47,553 nucleotides of DNA, from positions 1 to 47,553 of the forward strand of contig NZ_AUBR01000023.1 in assembly GCF_000429345.1 (NCBI RefSeq), given 5' to 3'. This DNA comes from Desulfovirgula thermocuniculi DSM 16036 (GTDB lineage Bacteria > Bacillota > Desulfotomaculia > Desulfotomaculales > Desulfovirgulaceae). Of this stretch, positions 15,285 through 24,291 are shown one piece after another. The translations under genes and the position numbers were made by a program. The notes beneath the pieces were generated by a model. That model had not been told where the DNA came from. It saw only the letters and a program-made list of their open reading frames with translations, and searched no databases. The number at the start of each line of letters is the position of its first letter. Positions within the stretch are counted from its first letter, which is position 1.

Positions 15285-16175
15285 ATGCTCATGGAACAAT
15301 GGTTGTCCGGCCTGATCGACCCTTACTACCAACAGGTTCTTACCCTGGTGGGCATATACATCATTGCCGCCCTGGGCTTAAACCTCATCACCGGCCTGTG
15401 CGGCCAGCTGACCTTCGGGCACGCCGCCTTTTTAAGCATAGGCGCCTATACGGCGGCCATACTGACCAGGGATTACCACCTGCCTTTTACAGCCGCCCTC
15501 CTGGCGGGGGGGCTTATGGCCGCCCTGTGGGGCGTGCTGATAGGGCTTCCCGTGCTCCGGCTTACCGGTGACTACCTGGGTATTGCCACCCTGGGCTTCG
15601 GGGAGATCGTGAGGGTGGCCTTTACCAACATGAAGGTTACCGGGGGGGCCATTGGCCTGGCCGGCATTTCCCGCGCCTCGAATCTCGTGAATGTGACCCT
15701 GTTTGTGGTGCTGGCCATTGCGGCGGTAGTGCTGCTGGAAAACTCGCGCTTCGGCCGTGCCCTGAAGGCCATCCGGGAGGACGAGATTGCCGCCGAGTCC
15801 ATGGGCATAAACGCCATGTGGTACAAGGTCCAGGCTTTCGGCATTGGCTGCTTTCTGGCCGGCATTAGCGGGGGCTTTTATGCCCACCTCATGCAATACT
15901 TAAATCCCAACGATTTTAGCTTCATTAAGTCTTTTGAAATCCTGAGCTTTGTGGTCTTGGGAGGCCTGGGAAGCATTCCCGGAGCCATCCTGGGCACGGC
16001 TGTGCTCACGGTGGCCCCGGAATTCCTGCGCTTTATGGCCAAGTACCGCATGATGATTTACGGCCTCCTGCTGGTGGTGATGATGATTTTCCGCCCGCAC
16101 GGCCTTCTGGGCGGGGTAGATTTCCGGCGCCTCTTGCGGCGCAGGAAGTCCAAGTCACTGGCCCTCGGTGGCTAG
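15285..16175 (+). CDS. livM: LivM-type ABC transporter permease (liv1)
   Basis: 296-aa second permease subunit. Family blocks 'LGLNLITGLCGQLTFGHAAF', 'GDYLGIATLGFGEIVR' and 'FVVLGGLGSIPGAILG' are present, with about eight to nine hydrophobic segments. The ATG immediately follows the livH stop, and a second ATG two codons on is an alternative. The C-terminus is Arg/Lys-rich and cytoplasmic. Confidence 0.93.
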   Translation: MLMEQWLSGLIDPYYQQVLTLVGIYIIAALGLNLITGLCGQLTFGHAAFLSIGAYTAAILTRDYHLPFTAALLAGGLMAALWGVLIGLPVLRLTGDYLGIATLGFGEIVRVAFTNMKVTGGAIGLAGISRASNLVNVTLFVVLAIAAVVLLENSRFGRALKAIREDEIAAESMGINAMWYKVQAFGIGCFLAGISGGFYAHLMQYLNPNDFSFIKSFEILSFVVLGGLGSIPGAILGTAVLTVAPEFLRFMAKYRMMIYGLLLVVMMIFRPHGLLGGVDFRRLLRRRKSKSLALGG

Positions 16176-16194
16176 GCAGTTTGGAGGGTAAGAC

Positions 16195-16959
16195 ATGGCA
16201 CCCATCCTGGAATTGCAGAACGTGAGCATTCAGTTTGGCGGCCTGGTGGCCGTCGACCAGGTAAGCATGGCCGTAGAAAAGGGCGAGATAAGGGCTTTAA
16301 TCGGGCCAAACGGCGCCGGCAAGAGCACCGTTTTCAACCTCGTGACCGGGATTTACCGGCCCACCGCCGGCGAGATTTTCTTTAAAGGGGAGAGGATCAC
16401 CGGGCTACCCCCCTACAGGATAACGGCCCTCGGTATTGCCCGCACCTTCCAAAACATCCGCCTTTTCGGCAACCTTTCGGTGCTGGAAAACGTGCAGATA
16501 GGCCGGCACTGCCGTGCCCGGGCCGGCGTTTTGGGGGCCCTGCTGCCCTTCGGGCGGGTGCGGGAAGAGGAGAGGGGGATAGAAGAGCGGGCCAGGGAAC
16601 TCCTGGATTTTGTAGGCCTGGCGTCCAGGGCAGAGGAGTTGGCCAAAAACCTCGCCTACGGCGAGCAGAGGCGCCTGGAAATTGCCCGCGCCCTGGCCAC
16701 CGAGCCCCAGCTGCTCCTGCTGGACGAGCCGGCGGCAGGCATGAACCCCCAGGAAAAGCAGGAACTCGCGCGGCTCGTGCGCAGGATTCAAGAGATGGGC
16801 GTGACCATTTTTCTCGTGGAACACGACATGAACTTTGTCATGAGCCTGGCCGACAGAGTAGCGGTGCTGGATTACGGGCGGAAAATTGCCGACGGCACTC
16901 CGGCGGAAGTGCAGCAGGACCCGGCGGTCATTGAGGCATACCTGGGGAAGGATGTGTGA
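16195..16959 (+). CDS. livG: LivG-type ABC transporter ATPase (liv1)
   Basis: 254-aa cytoplasmic ATPase. Walker A is 'GPNGAGKST', Q-loop region '[10 protein letters not shown]', signature '[15 protein letters not shown]' (the LivG-type Y-G-E-Q variant of LSGGQ), Walker B '[11 protein letters not shown]', and the switch His in 'FLVEHDM'. TTGGAGGG precedes the ATG. The last four bases overlap the GTG of livF. Confidence 0.94.
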   Translation: MAPILELQNVSIQFGGLVAVDQVSMAVEKGEIRALIGPNGAGKSTVFNLVTGIYRPTAGEIFFKGERITGLPPYRITALGIARTFQNIRLFGNLSVLENVQIGRHCRARAGVLGALLPFGRVREEERGIEERARELLDFVGLASRAEELAKNLAYGEQRRLEIARALATEPQLLLLDEPAAGMNPQEKQELARLVRRIQEMGVTIFLVEHDMNFVMSLADRVAVLDYGRKIADGTPAEVQQDPAVIEAYLGKDV

Positions 16960-17669
16960 GGGCTGTGCTGGAAGTAAAAGAAATAAGCGTTGCCTACGGG
17001 GTAATCGAGGCCCTGAAGGGTATTTCCTTTACGGTGAGGGAAGGGGAGATTGTCGCCCTCATTGGCGCTAACGGGGCGGGGAAGACCACCACCCTGCGCA
17101 CCGTTTCCGGACTCCTGCGCCCGCGGAAGGGGCAGATTTTTTACCAGGGGCAGGAGATAACCAGGCTTTCCCCGCACCAGATCGTGGCCATGGGCCTGAC
17201 CCACGTGCCGGAAGGACGCAGGGTGTTTGCCCGCATGACGGTAATGGAAAACCTGGAAATGGGAGCCTATACCTGCCGCAGCCGGGCGGAGTTTAAGGCC
17301 AACTTAGAGCGCGTTTTCCAGCGCTTTCCCCGGCTGGCCGAGCGCAAAAACCAGCTGGCGGGGACTCTGTCCGGCGGCGAGCAGCAGATGCTGGCCATCG
17401 GGAGGGCCCTGATGTCCCGGCCCAGGATGTTGCTCTTGGACGAGCCTTCCATGGGGCTGGCCCCCCTTCTGGTGCGGGAGGTATTTTCCATCATCAAAGA
17501 AATCAACGAGGCAGGAACAACCATCCTGCTGGTAGAACAAAATGCACGTATGGCCCTTTCCATAGCGCACCGGGCCTATGTATTGCAGACGGGGGAGATC
17601 ATCCTGGAGGGCCCGGCAGCAGAGCTCATGGAGAGACCGGAAGTGAGAAAGGCATACCTGGGGGAGTGA
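16956..17669 (+). CDS. livF: LivF-type ABC transporter ATPase (liv1)
   Basis: 237-aa second ATPase. Walker A is 'GANGAGKTT', signature 'LSGGEQQMLAIGRAL', Walker B 'MLLLDEPSMGL', and the D/H-loop region 'LLVEQNA' carries Gln where LivG has His, as is normal for LivF. The GTG start overlaps the livG stop (GTGA). Its own stop overlaps the ATG of the downstream sigma-54 activator (TGATG), so transporter and activator are translationally coupled. Confidence 0.94.
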   Translation: MRAVLEVKEISVAYGVIEALKGISFTVREGEIVALIGANGAGKTTTLRTVSGLLRPRKGQIFYQGQEITRLSPHQIVAMGLTHVPEGRRVFARMTVMENLEMGAYTCRSRAEFKANLERVFQRFPRLAERKNQLAGTLSGGEQQMLAIGRALMSRPRMLLLDEPSMGLAPLLVREVFSIIKEINEAGTTILLVEQNARMALSIAHRAYVLQTGEIILEGPAAELMERPEVRKAYLGE

Positions 17670-19300
17670 TGGGGGAGAGCGTGGCTATGTACCTGGGGAA
17701 AGAACTGCTGGCGCGGGAGTTCCTGCAGAAGATTCCGCCCGGCGGGGAGCCGGGGGACTGTGCCTATAAGGGCGAGGAGGTCCTGGAACAGCATATCTTA
17801 AGCGTTATTCCCCTCTTAAGGGAAAAGGATATTGCCGTGGTGGACCGGGAAGGCCGCATCCTGGGAGTGCTTACCCTGGAGGGTGTGGTGCAGCGGCTGG
17901 TGGAGTTCCTCCTGGATACGGAGGCCACCCTCGTGGCCGTGCTGGGGGCGGCCAACGATGCCGTGTGCATCATCGACACCCAGGAAAGGGTTATCGGCTG
18001 GAACCGCAAGGCGGAACTGCTCTACGGCATAAGCGACGGCGACATCCTAGGCAGGTCCATCCACAACTTCTTTACCAACCTGGTGGTAACCCGCGTGTGC
18101 CGGAACAACCAGGAGGTTTACGCGGAGTACCACCAGCCCTGCCAGGACACGCACGTCCTCATTAATTCCCTCCCCATCCGCCGCGAGGGTAGGGTTATCG
18201 GCGGCGTTTCGGCGGAAAAGGACGTCACGGAAATCATCCAGCTGAACCGCGCCCTTTCCCAGGCCAGCTACCAGGTGAAGTACCTCCGGGAGGTTATCCA
18301 GAAAAACGGCTTAAAGAAGCCCGATCCCTTTGCCAAGCTTTACGGCCACCACCCCCGCTTGAAGGCGGTGGTCGACCTGGCCCGGCGGGCGGCTCCCACC
18401 GATGCTACGGTGCTCATCCGGGGCGAGAGCGGTACGGGGAAGGAAGTGTTGGCCCGCGCCATTCACGAGGCCAGCGAGCGAGCAGGCAAGCCTTTCGTGG
18501 TGGTTAACTGCGGCGCCATCCCCGCCGAGCTTTTTGAAAGCGAGCTTTTCGGCTACGAGCAGGGGGCGTTTACGGGTGCCGGGCCCCGGGGCAAGCCGGG
18601 GCTCCTGGAAATGGCCAACGAGGGCACGGCTTTCCTGGACGAGATCGGGGAGCTCCCCCTTAACTTGCAGGTGAAGCTGCTGCGGGTACTGCAGGAAAAG
18701 GCCTTTTACCGCGTGGGCGGCTCCCGCCCGGTAAGCGTGAACATCCGCATTATTGCCGCCACCAACCGCCAGCTGGAGGAAATGGTGGCCGCGGGCCGGT
18801 TCCGGGAGGACCTCTATTATCGCTTAAACGTTATTAACATCGAAATGCCACCCCTGCGGGAGAGGCGCTCGGACATACCCGAACTCCTGTACCGCTTCCT
18901 GCAAGAATATTGCCAAATTTACCATAAAGATATCGTTAAGGTGGAGCCGGGGGTGGTGGCGGCCATGCTTTCTTACTCCTGGCCCGGCAACGTGCGGGAG
19001 CTTAAAAATACCGTGGAGAGAATGGTGGTTCTGGCCGAGGGCAGCGTGATAACCGAAAAGGACCTGCCCCCGTATCTGCAGGAACACGCTTTAAGTGTTG
19101 CCCAGGTGCAGCAGCAGCCCCCGCCAAAAGACCTGGCCACCGCCGCCCAGCAGGCGGAAAAAGAGCTCATCCTCAAGGCGTTAAGAGAAGCGGGCGGTAA
19201 CCGCACCCTTACCGCCCGCCTCCTGGGGCTGCCGCGCAGCACCCTGTATTATAAGATGAATCGCCTGGGCATTTTAAAGGAGATGCGCCGGATCACCTAG
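17669..19300 (+). CDS. Sigma-54-dependent transcriptional activator (CBS-like/PAS/AAA+/Fis)
   Basis: About 543-aa enhancer-binding protein. An N-terminal CBS-like segment ('IAVVDREGRILGVLTLEG') precedes a PAS domain (about 85-195, 'NDAVCIIDTQERVIGWNRKAE'). The AAA+ core (about 218-450) has Walker A 'GESGTGKE', an intact sigma-54 contact loop 'GAFTGA', 'GTAFLDEIGELP' and the arginine-finger region 'FREDLYYRL'. A Fis-type HTH lies at the C-terminus ('LTARLLGLPRSTLYYKM'). It would open sigma-54 promoters in response to a metabolite or redox cue. The start may instead be GTG 17666 or ATG 17687. The likely targets are the convergent dehydrogenase operon and liv2. Confidence 0.93.
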   Translation: MGESVAMYLGKELLAREFLQKIPPGGEPGDCAYKGEEVLEQHILSVIPLLREKDIAVVDREGRILGVLTLEGVVQRLVEFLLDTEATLVAVLGAANDAVCIIDTQERVIGWNRKAELLYGISDGDILGRSIHNFFTNLVVTRVCRNNQEVYAEYHQPCQDTHVLINSLPIRREGRVIGGVSAEKDVTEIIQLNRALSQASYQVKYLREVIQKNGLKKPDPFAKLYGHHPRLKAVVDLARRAAPTDATVLIRGESGTGKEVLARAIHEASERAGKPFVVVNCGAIPAELFESELFGYEQGAFTGAGPRGKPGLLEMANEGTAFLDEIGELPLNLQVKLLRVLQEKAFYRVGGSRPVSVNIRIIAATNRQLEEMVAAGRFREDLYYRLNVINIEMPPLRERRSDIPELLYRFLQEYCQIYHKDIVKVEPGVVAAMLSYSWPGNVRELKNTVERMVVLAEGSVITEKDLPPYLQEHALSVAQVQQQPPPKDLATAAQQAEKELILKALREAGGNRTLTARLLGLPRSTLYYKMNRLGILKEMRRIT

Positions 19301-20850
19301 AAGCGCTCGGACACGACTTTGGACTGCATGAAGAGCTTGAGGTAATCGCCGCCGCCCGCCTTGGAATTGGTGCCGGACATATTGAAGCCGCCAAAGGGCT
19401 GCACCCCGACCAGGGCCCCGGTAATCTTGCGGTTGAAGTAGAGGTTGCCCACGTGGAATTCCCGGCGGGCTTTTTCTAGGTGGAAACGGTTGGACGAATA
19501 AACTCCGCCCGTCAGCCCGTACTCCGTGTCGTTGGCTATGGCCAGGGCCTCGTCGAAGTCGCGGGCGGGGATAACGGCCAGGACGGGCCCGAAAATTTCC
19601 TCCTGGGCAATGCGGGCCCCGGGCGGGACGTCGGCAAACACGGTGGGCCAGATGAAGTAGCCCCGGCTGTCGTCCCCCTTGCCGCCTACCAGCAGCCGTC
19701 CTTCGCGGCGGCCTATTTCCACATACTGCATGATCTTATTAAAGGAAGCCTGGTCGATGACCGGGCCCAGGTCCACCCCGTACTCATCCGCCGGGCCGAC
19801 CTTGAGGAGTGCTACCTTTGCGGCCAGGCGGTCCAGGACCTCCTGGTAGACCTTGCCCACGACAATGAGCCTTGAGCAGGCCGAGCACTTTTGGCCGGAG
19901 AAGCCGAAAGCCGAGACAAGCGTGCCGGCTATGGCCTCGTCCAAGTTGCACTCCTCGTCGATGATGATGGCGTCTTTGCCGCCCATCTCGGCAATGACCC
20001 GCTTGAGCCATTTCTGCCCCGGGGCAATCTGGGCGGCCAGGGCGTTGATACGCAGGCCTACCTCTTTGGACCCGGTAAAGTTGATGAAGTGCACCTGGGG
20101 GTGGCCTACCAGGAAATCGCCCACTTCACCACCGCTGCCGGGGAGGTAGTTTACCACCCCGCCGGGCAGGCCGGCCTCCCGCAGCACCTCCATAAATTTA
20201 TAGGCAATAACCGGGGTGTTGCTAGCCGGCTTGAGCACCACCGTATTTCCGGCCACCACGGGGGCGGCGGTAGTGCCGACGAGGATGGCCAGAGGGAAAT
20301 TCCAGGGAGGTATGACCACGCCCACGCCCAGGGGAAGGTACTCCAGGATGTTCTCCTCTCCGGGGTAGGGGGTGAGGGGCTGTGGCTGGGCGAGGCGCAT
20401 CATCTCGCGCGCGTAAAACTCCAGGAAGTCTATGGCTTCGGCGGTGTCGGCGTCGGCCTCAACCCAGTTTTTCCCGGCCTCCAGCACGATCCAGGCCGAA
20501 AACTCAAACTTGCGCCTCCGCAGGATGGCGGCAGCTTTCAAAAGGCAGCGTGCCCTGGCCTCTGGCGGTACGTTTTTCCACGCAGGGAAGGCCTTTGCGG
20601 CTGCCTCTACGGCCTGCTGGGCTAAGTCTCTGTCGGCACGGGAAACCAGGCCCACGCTCTCGCTGTGGCAGGAGGGGTTGCGGGAGACGATCTTTTCCCG
20701 GGTGTAAACCTCCTTGCCCCCGATGATGAGGGGGTACTCCCTCCCCAGCTGGGAGCGCACGTGGTCGAGGGCCTCTTTCATTTTCCGGTAATTTTCCTCG
20801 CGGGTAAAATCGGTGAGCGGCTCGTTAACAAAGGGGGTCAGCAAGCGCAT
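19297..20850 (-). CDS. rocA: 1-pyrroline-5-carboxylate (L-glutamate gamma-semialdehyde) dehydrogenase
   Basis: 517-aa NAD(P)-dependent aldehyde dehydrogenase of the RocA/PruA class, oxidising glutamate-semialdehyde/P5C to glutamate. Class marks: the long N-terminal segment '[10 protein letters not shown]', 'PPWNFPLAI', '[11 protein letters not shown]', the catalytic Glu in '[11 protein letters not shown]', the catalytic Cys in '[12 protein letters not shown]', and the C-terminal '[13 protein letters not shown]'. Last gene of the five-gene minus-strand operon; it starts 18 bases after the DAO gene. ATG 20850 is preceded by AAGGAG at a short distance; GTG 20853 overlaps that site. Its place behind a proline-dehydrogenase-like complex argues for proline to glutamate oxidation. 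The stop overlaps the convergent activator gene by four bases. Confidence 0.93.
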   Translation of the reverse strand: MRLLTPFVNEPLTDFTREENYRKMKEALDHVRSQLGREYPLIIGGKEVYTREKIVSRNPSCHSESVGLVSRADRDLAQQAVEAAAKAFPAWKNVPPEARARCLLKAAAILRRRKFEFSAWIVLEAGKNWVEADADTAEAIDFLEFYAREMMRLAQPQPLTPYPGEENILEYLPLGVGVVIPPWNFPLAILVGTTAAPVVAGNTVVLKPASNTPVIAYKFMEVLREAGLPGGVVNYLPGSGGEVGDFLVGHPQVHFINFTGSKEVGLRINALAAQIAPGQKWLKRVIAEMGGKDAIIIDEECNLDEAIAGTLVSAFGFSGQKCSACSRLIVVGKVYQEVLDRLAAKVALLKVGPADEYGVDLGPVIDQASFNKIMQYVEIGRREGRLLVGGKGDDSRGYFIWPTVFADVPPGARIAQEEIFGPVLAVIPARDFDEALAIANDTEYGLTGGVYSSNRFHLEKARREFHVGNLYFNRKITGALVGVQPFGGFNMSGTNSKAGGGDYLKLFMQSKVVSERF

Positions 20851-20868
20851 CACTCCTTACCAGCCTTT

Positions 20869-22011
20869 TTAAACGACCGAGGGTTCGATGAGTAGCTCGC
20901 CCCGGGAAAACCGGGAGAGGTGGAACATGTCAACGGGCAGGGAAGTGGGCTGGCCCAAAATGAGCTCAGCCATTAGCTGGCCGGTCATGGGGGCAATCAT
21001 GAACCCGTGGCCGGAAAAGCCTGCGGCCACAAAAAAGCCGGGGACTTCGGGTGCTTCGCACAGGATGGGCTGGGCGTCAGGGCTCATGTCGTAAACGCCG
21101 GCCCACTGGCGCACCACCCGTAAGTTTTTCAGCGGCGGCAGCAGGCGCACAATTTTACCGGCCATCTGCACCAGGAACTGCCAGCTGGAGCGCTCGTTGT
21201 ACTCCTTTGGTTCGTTGGGGTCCCCTAGCCCCATGACGAAGCTGCCGTGGGGTGTTTGCTGGCAGTAGAGGTGGTGGTAGAAGCTGATCACCATGGGGTC
21301 CAGCAGGGGCTCCACGGGCTCGGTGACCAGGATCTGGTGCCTTTCCGGTTTAATGGGCAGGTCCACCCCCACCATGCGCCCAATGGTGGCGGCATGGCCG
21401 CCGGCGGCATTTACCACCACCGGTGCCTGGAAAGTGCCCCGGTTGGTGAGCACGGTCTTGAGGGACCCTTCAACCTTAATGTCCAGGACTTCCGTGTAGG
21501 TGTGGATTTTAACCCCCAGCCTTTTGGCCGCGCGGGCGTATGCATCCGTGACCTTGAAAGGGTTGGCGTGCCCGTCCTTGGGGCAGTAAGTGGCTCCCAG
21601 GAGCCCTTCGGTGTTGAGGACCGGCACGATCTCCTTGGCCTCTTCCGGTGTGAGCCAGCGGGCATCAATACCCAGGCTCTGCTGTAAGGCCAGGTTTTTC
21701 TTGAACTGCTCGACCATGCGCGGCGTGTAGGCGAGGATGAGATAGCCCTTTTGCTTGAGGTCTATTCCTCCCGGGTAATCCAGCTCTTCGGCCAGGGTTT
21801 CCAGCTTGGCAATGGCGTGCTTGGCCAGGAGGCAGTTGGTCTTTGTGCCCCACTGGTGCCTGAAGCCCGCCCCGCAGCGCCCCGTGGCTCCGGAGGCCAG
21901 GTAATACCTCTCCAGTACGGCCACGTCCCTCAAGCCCCGCGCGGCCAGGTTATAGGCAATGGCACAGCCCGTGACTCCGCCGCCAATGATAATGACCTCA
22001 TGCCTGTGCAT
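20869..22011 (-). CDS. DAO-family flavoprotein subunit (probable L-proline dehydrogenase beta)
   Basis: 380-aa FAD-dependent amine/amino-acid dehydrogenase (DAO fold; sarcosine oxidase beta, HcnC and archaeal L-proline dehydrogenase beta relatives). FAD motif 'IIIGGGVTGCAIAYNLA' at the N-terminus, then 'ASGATGRCGAGFRHQWGT' and the C-terminal 'AGFSGHGFMIAPMTG'. The start is ATG 22011, preceded by GGAGGAGG; it overlaps the upstream iron-sulfur gene by 14 bases. The size (about 42 kDa) fits the beta subunit of Thermococcales dye-linked proline dehydrogenase. Substrate alternatives are sarcosine, glycine, hydroxyproline or opines. The P5C dehydrogenase next door favours proline. A close paralogue is encoded at 33766-34923. 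Confidence 0.85.
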   Translation of the reverse strand: MHRHEVIIIGGGVTGCAIAYNLAARGLRDVAVLERYYLASGATGRCGAGFRHQWGTKTNCLLAKHAIAKLETLAEELDYPGGIDLKQKGYLILAYTPRMVEQFKKNLALQQSLGIDARWLTPEEAKEIVPVLNTEGLLGATYCPKDGHANPFKVTDAYARAAKRLGVKIHTYTEVLDIKVEGSLKTVLTNRGTFQAPVVVNAAGGHAATIGRMVGVDLPIKPERHQILVTEPVEPLLDPMVISFYHHLYCQQTPHGSFVMGLGDPNEPKEYNERSSWQFLVQMAGKIVRLLPPLKNLRVVRQWAGVYDMSPDAQPILCEAPEVPGFFVAAGFSGHGFMIAPMTGQLMAELILGQPTSLPVDMFHLSRFSRGELLIEPSVV

Positions 22012-22768
22012 CGTCGCTGCCTCCTCCGGCCAGAACACCCAGCTTCAGGGGAATTACGGGGGGCCTGTAGGTGGGCCAGGCCAGGCTGTCCGGTTCCGTG
22101 CCGCACAAGCGGTAGATCTCCCGGGCAATGAGGGGCAGGCAGGTGCGGCCCTGGCAGGGCCCCATGCCGCAGCGCTTTAGCCTCTTGATTTCCTCCAGGG
22201 TCCGTACGCCCTCCACCTTGATGAGGTGCTCTATTTCCTCCAGGGTTACGTCCTCGCAGCGGCAGATGACGGTCGTGCCCCGGGGTTTTACCTTCAGGTG
22301 CCGTACCTCCATGGCCATGTTTTTGGGCACGGCCAGCCAGATCACGGCGGTTTTGTCCATCTTTTCCGTGGCCACCACCTTGACCACCCGGGCCGGGCAG
22401 ACCTCTTCCCCCGCCCGGTTGAGCCCGGCAACCACCTGCCCCTCTGCAGGCAGGGGCAGAAACTCGTAGGGCAGCTTGACCAGGGCCTCCTCCTCGCTGT
22501 AAGTGAGGTCGACCACGAACAGGGCCAGCCCGGGGCATACGGAAATGCACTGTCCGCAGCCGTTGCACTTCTCGTAGTCCACCCGGGGTATCTCGTTAAT
22601 GTCCTTCATGGGCAGGATGGCCTGGCGGGGGCAGGCATGGGTACAGGGGTCGCAGGGAATTTGCTGGAAGCACTCTACCATGACCACCGGCCCCCGGGCG
22701 AGCCGCTCCGGCGGCGGCATCTTGGCCATGATATCCTCGGGGGTGGGAATGCCGTCTACCGGTAACAT
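21998..22768 (-). CDS. Ferredoxin plus BFD-type [2Fe-2S] electron-transfer subunit
   Basis: 256-aa fusion. The N-terminal half is ferredoxin-like with two Cys sets ('CDPCTHACP' plus upstream 'VECFQQIPC', and 'CNGCGQCISVCP'). The C-terminal half has a BFD-like [2Fe-2S] domain ('CRCEDVTLEEIEHLI' then 'RCGMGPCQGRTC'), which in HcnB/sarcosine-oxidase-alpha proteins is usually fused to the FAD/NAD subunit. It would move electrons between the two flavoprotein subunits and a soluble carrier. ATG 22768 is chosen for the GAGGTGAT 8 bases upstream; GTG 22780 is the longer option. It starts 16 bases after the FAD/NAD gene. Confidence 0.85.
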   Translation of the reverse strand: MLPVDGIPTPEDIMAKMPPPERLARGPVVMVECFQQIPCDPCTHACPRQAILPMKDINEIPRVDYEKCNGCGQCISVCPGLALFVVDLTYSEEEALVKLPYEFLPLPAEGQVVAGLNRAGEEVCPARVVKVVATEKMDKTAVIWLAVPKNMAMEVRHLKVKPRGTTVICRCEDVTLEEIEHLIKVEGVRTLEEIKRLKRCGMGPCQGRTCLPLIAREIYRLCGTEPDSLAWPTYRPPVIPLKLGVLAGGGSDDAQA

Positions 22769-22784
22769 CTCCAGAATCACCTCG

Positions 22785-23879
22785 CTATAGCTGGATGATC
22801 GCCTTGGAAAGTCCCCTGCGGATTTTTTCGCCCACCGGGCCGGAGCGCAGGGCCTCCAGCTGCTCCCTTATCGCCGCGCGCCGGGCTTCGTAGTCCTGCT
22901 GACCGTAGCCGAGGCTGTAGGCGGCGTGCAGGCCGGCCAGTGCCCCTTCCATCATGGCCGCAGAGGCCTCCTCCACCCCTGCCGCGTCCCCGGCCACGTA
23001 AACGCCGGGCACGGTGGTCTGCAGGTTTTCGTCGCGCAGGGGGACGTGCCCGCCCAGCTCCGGGACGTAGGCGAGCCGGCAGCCGGCCTGGGCTAAGAGT
23101 TCGATAAGGGGGGAGAGCCCTACGGAGAGGCAGATGGTGTCCACGGCCAGGTCTTTTTCCGTCCCCGGGATGGGCTTTCCATCCCCGTCCAGTTGCCAGA
23201 TGACGGCACCCTCAACCTCGCGCTTGCCGTAGGCCTCCTTAATGGTGTGGCTGGTATAAATGGGTACCCCGGCCCGGCGCACCTTGGCGGCGTGTACCCA
23301 GTAGGCGCCGATGACCGGTGCGGCTTCCACAATGGCCGCTACTTCCATGCCCGCCTGCAGGAGCTGGTAGCTGACAATGACGCCTATATTCCCCGCACCG
23401 ACCATGAGCACGCGCCTGCCAGGCAGGATGCCGTAGACGTTGACCAGCGTTTGCACCGCCCCGGCGCCGTAAATACCGGGGAGGTCGTTGTTGGGAAAGG
23501 CCAGGGTTCTCTCCGCTGCTCCCGTGGCCACAATCACGCGCGCGGGCTTGAGGTAAAATACCCGCCCTTTTTGCTCTACTCCCAGCACGCCGTCCTCGTA
23601 AAAGCCAAATACGGTGGCGCCGGTGTGAACCTCCACCGCCGGATGGGAAGCAACCTCCCGGGTAAGGGCCTCGGCAATTTTAAACCCCCGCTGCGAGGCG
23701 CGATGGCTCTTGGAGCCAAAGAAGCGGTGGGTCTGCTTGATCAGCTGCCCCCCCAGGTGATCCTGGCGGTCAAGCAGGACCACCCGCGCGCCGGCCCTGG
23801 CCGCCTCCAGGGCGGCGCACAGCCCTGCCGGCCCGCCGCCGACAACGGCAATTTCCGCAAACCTAACTTCTCTTTTCAT
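22785..23879 (-). CDS. FAD/NAD-dependent subunit of the amino-acid dehydrogenase complex
   Basis: 364-aa pyridine-nucleotide-disulfide-oxidoreductase-fold flavoprotein, like the central part of sarcosine oxidase alpha, HcnB and archaeal proline dehydrogenase alpha. The FAD motif is 'VVGGGPAGLCAALEAARAGA', the NAD(P) Rossmann motif 'VLMVGAGNIGVIVSYQL' and the C-terminal FAD motif 'GVYVAGDAAGVEEASAAM'. No CxxC redox pair is present. It lacks the BFD domain found in HcnB, which is encoded by the next gene. ATG 23879 follows AAGGGAG. It overlaps the preceding 2Fe-2S gene by 17 bases. Confidence 0.88.
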   Translation of the reverse strand: MKREVRFAEIAVVGGGPAGLCAALEAARAGARVVLLDRQDHLGGQLIKQTHRFFGSKSHRASQRGFKIAEALTREVASHPAVEVHTGATVFGFYEDGVLGVEQKGRVFYLKPARVIVATGAAERTLAFPNNDLPGIYGAGAVQTLVNVYGILPGRRVLMVGAGNIGVIVSYQLLQAGMEVAAIVEAAPVIGAYWVHAAKVRRAGVPIYTSHTIKEAYGKREVEGAVIWQLDGDGKPIPGTEKDLAVDTICLSVGLSPLIELLAQAGCRLAYVPELGGHVPLRDENLQTTVPGVYVAGDAAGVEEASAAMMEGALAGLHAAYSLGYGQQDYEARRAAIREQLEALRSGPVGEKIRRGLSKAIIQL

Positions 23880-24180
23880 AAAGGACTCCCTTTCCTTTCT
23901 GGCTGTTTACGACCATGCCTTCCCGGAGCTTTTCCGTGCAGATGCGCACGTTGGGCTCCCCGTTGACGGTCATCAGGCAGGAGGAGCAGTTGCCGATGGC
24001 GCAGAAAAGGCCCCGGGGGCGGTGCAGGACCGGGCTCTCCCGCATGACCCTGATCCCGGCGGCATGCAGGGCAGCGGCAATGGTTTCACCCTCGTAGCCC
24101 TCGTATTCCTTGCCGTCAAAGATGAACTTTACCTTTTTGCCGCGGCGGAACTCCAAAATGGGGTGCTGCTCAATCCGCAC
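23863..24180 (-). CDS. Small [2Fe-2S] subunit (HcnA / sarcosine oxidase alpha N-terminal type)
   Basis: 105-aa plant-type-like [2Fe-2S] protein of the Fer2_4 family, equal to HcnA or the N-terminus of sarcosine oxidase alpha. Ligand Cys pattern 'FCAIGNCSSCLM' with a distal Cys in 'VRICTEKL'; 'RPRGLFCAIGNCSSC' is diagnostic. First gene of the operon. GTG 24180 follows GGGGGGAGG. A sigma-54 promoter lies 45-60 bases upstream. It would pass electrons in the complex with the FAD/NAD, BFD-ferredoxin and DAO subunits. Confidence 0.9.
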   Translation of the reverse strand: MRIEQHPILEFRRGKKVKFIFDGKEYEGYEGETIAAALHAAGIRVMRESPVLHRPRGLFCAIGNCSSCLMTVNGEPNVRICTEKLREGMVVNSQKGKGVLYEKRS

Positions 24181-24224
24181 GGCCCAGCCTCCCCCCAGAG
24201 GTTATTTTTCAGAAAAATTTAACA

Positions 24225-24240
24225 TGCAAAAGATATGCCA
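24225..24240 (-). promoter_or_regulatory. Sigma-54 (-24/-12) promoter of the dehydrogenase operon
   Basis: On the minus strand the 16-mer is TGGCATATCTTTTGCA, matching TGGCAC-N5-TTGCA with one mismatch and exact GG-N10-GC spacing. Transcription would start near 24213, about 33 bases before the GTG of the first gene. A sigma-54 activator is encoded convergently at the far end of the operon. Confidence 0.8.
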
Positions 24241-24291
24241 CCGCCGACAAGGCCGGGACCGCGGGTGGAGGGAAGGGCGGGAAGCCCGGCA

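Noticed and set aside
20432-21687. Several plus-strand open frames opposite the dehydrogenase operon
   Set aside because: The minus-strand genes have well-conserved motifs; the opposite frames have no ribosome sites or recognisable domains.
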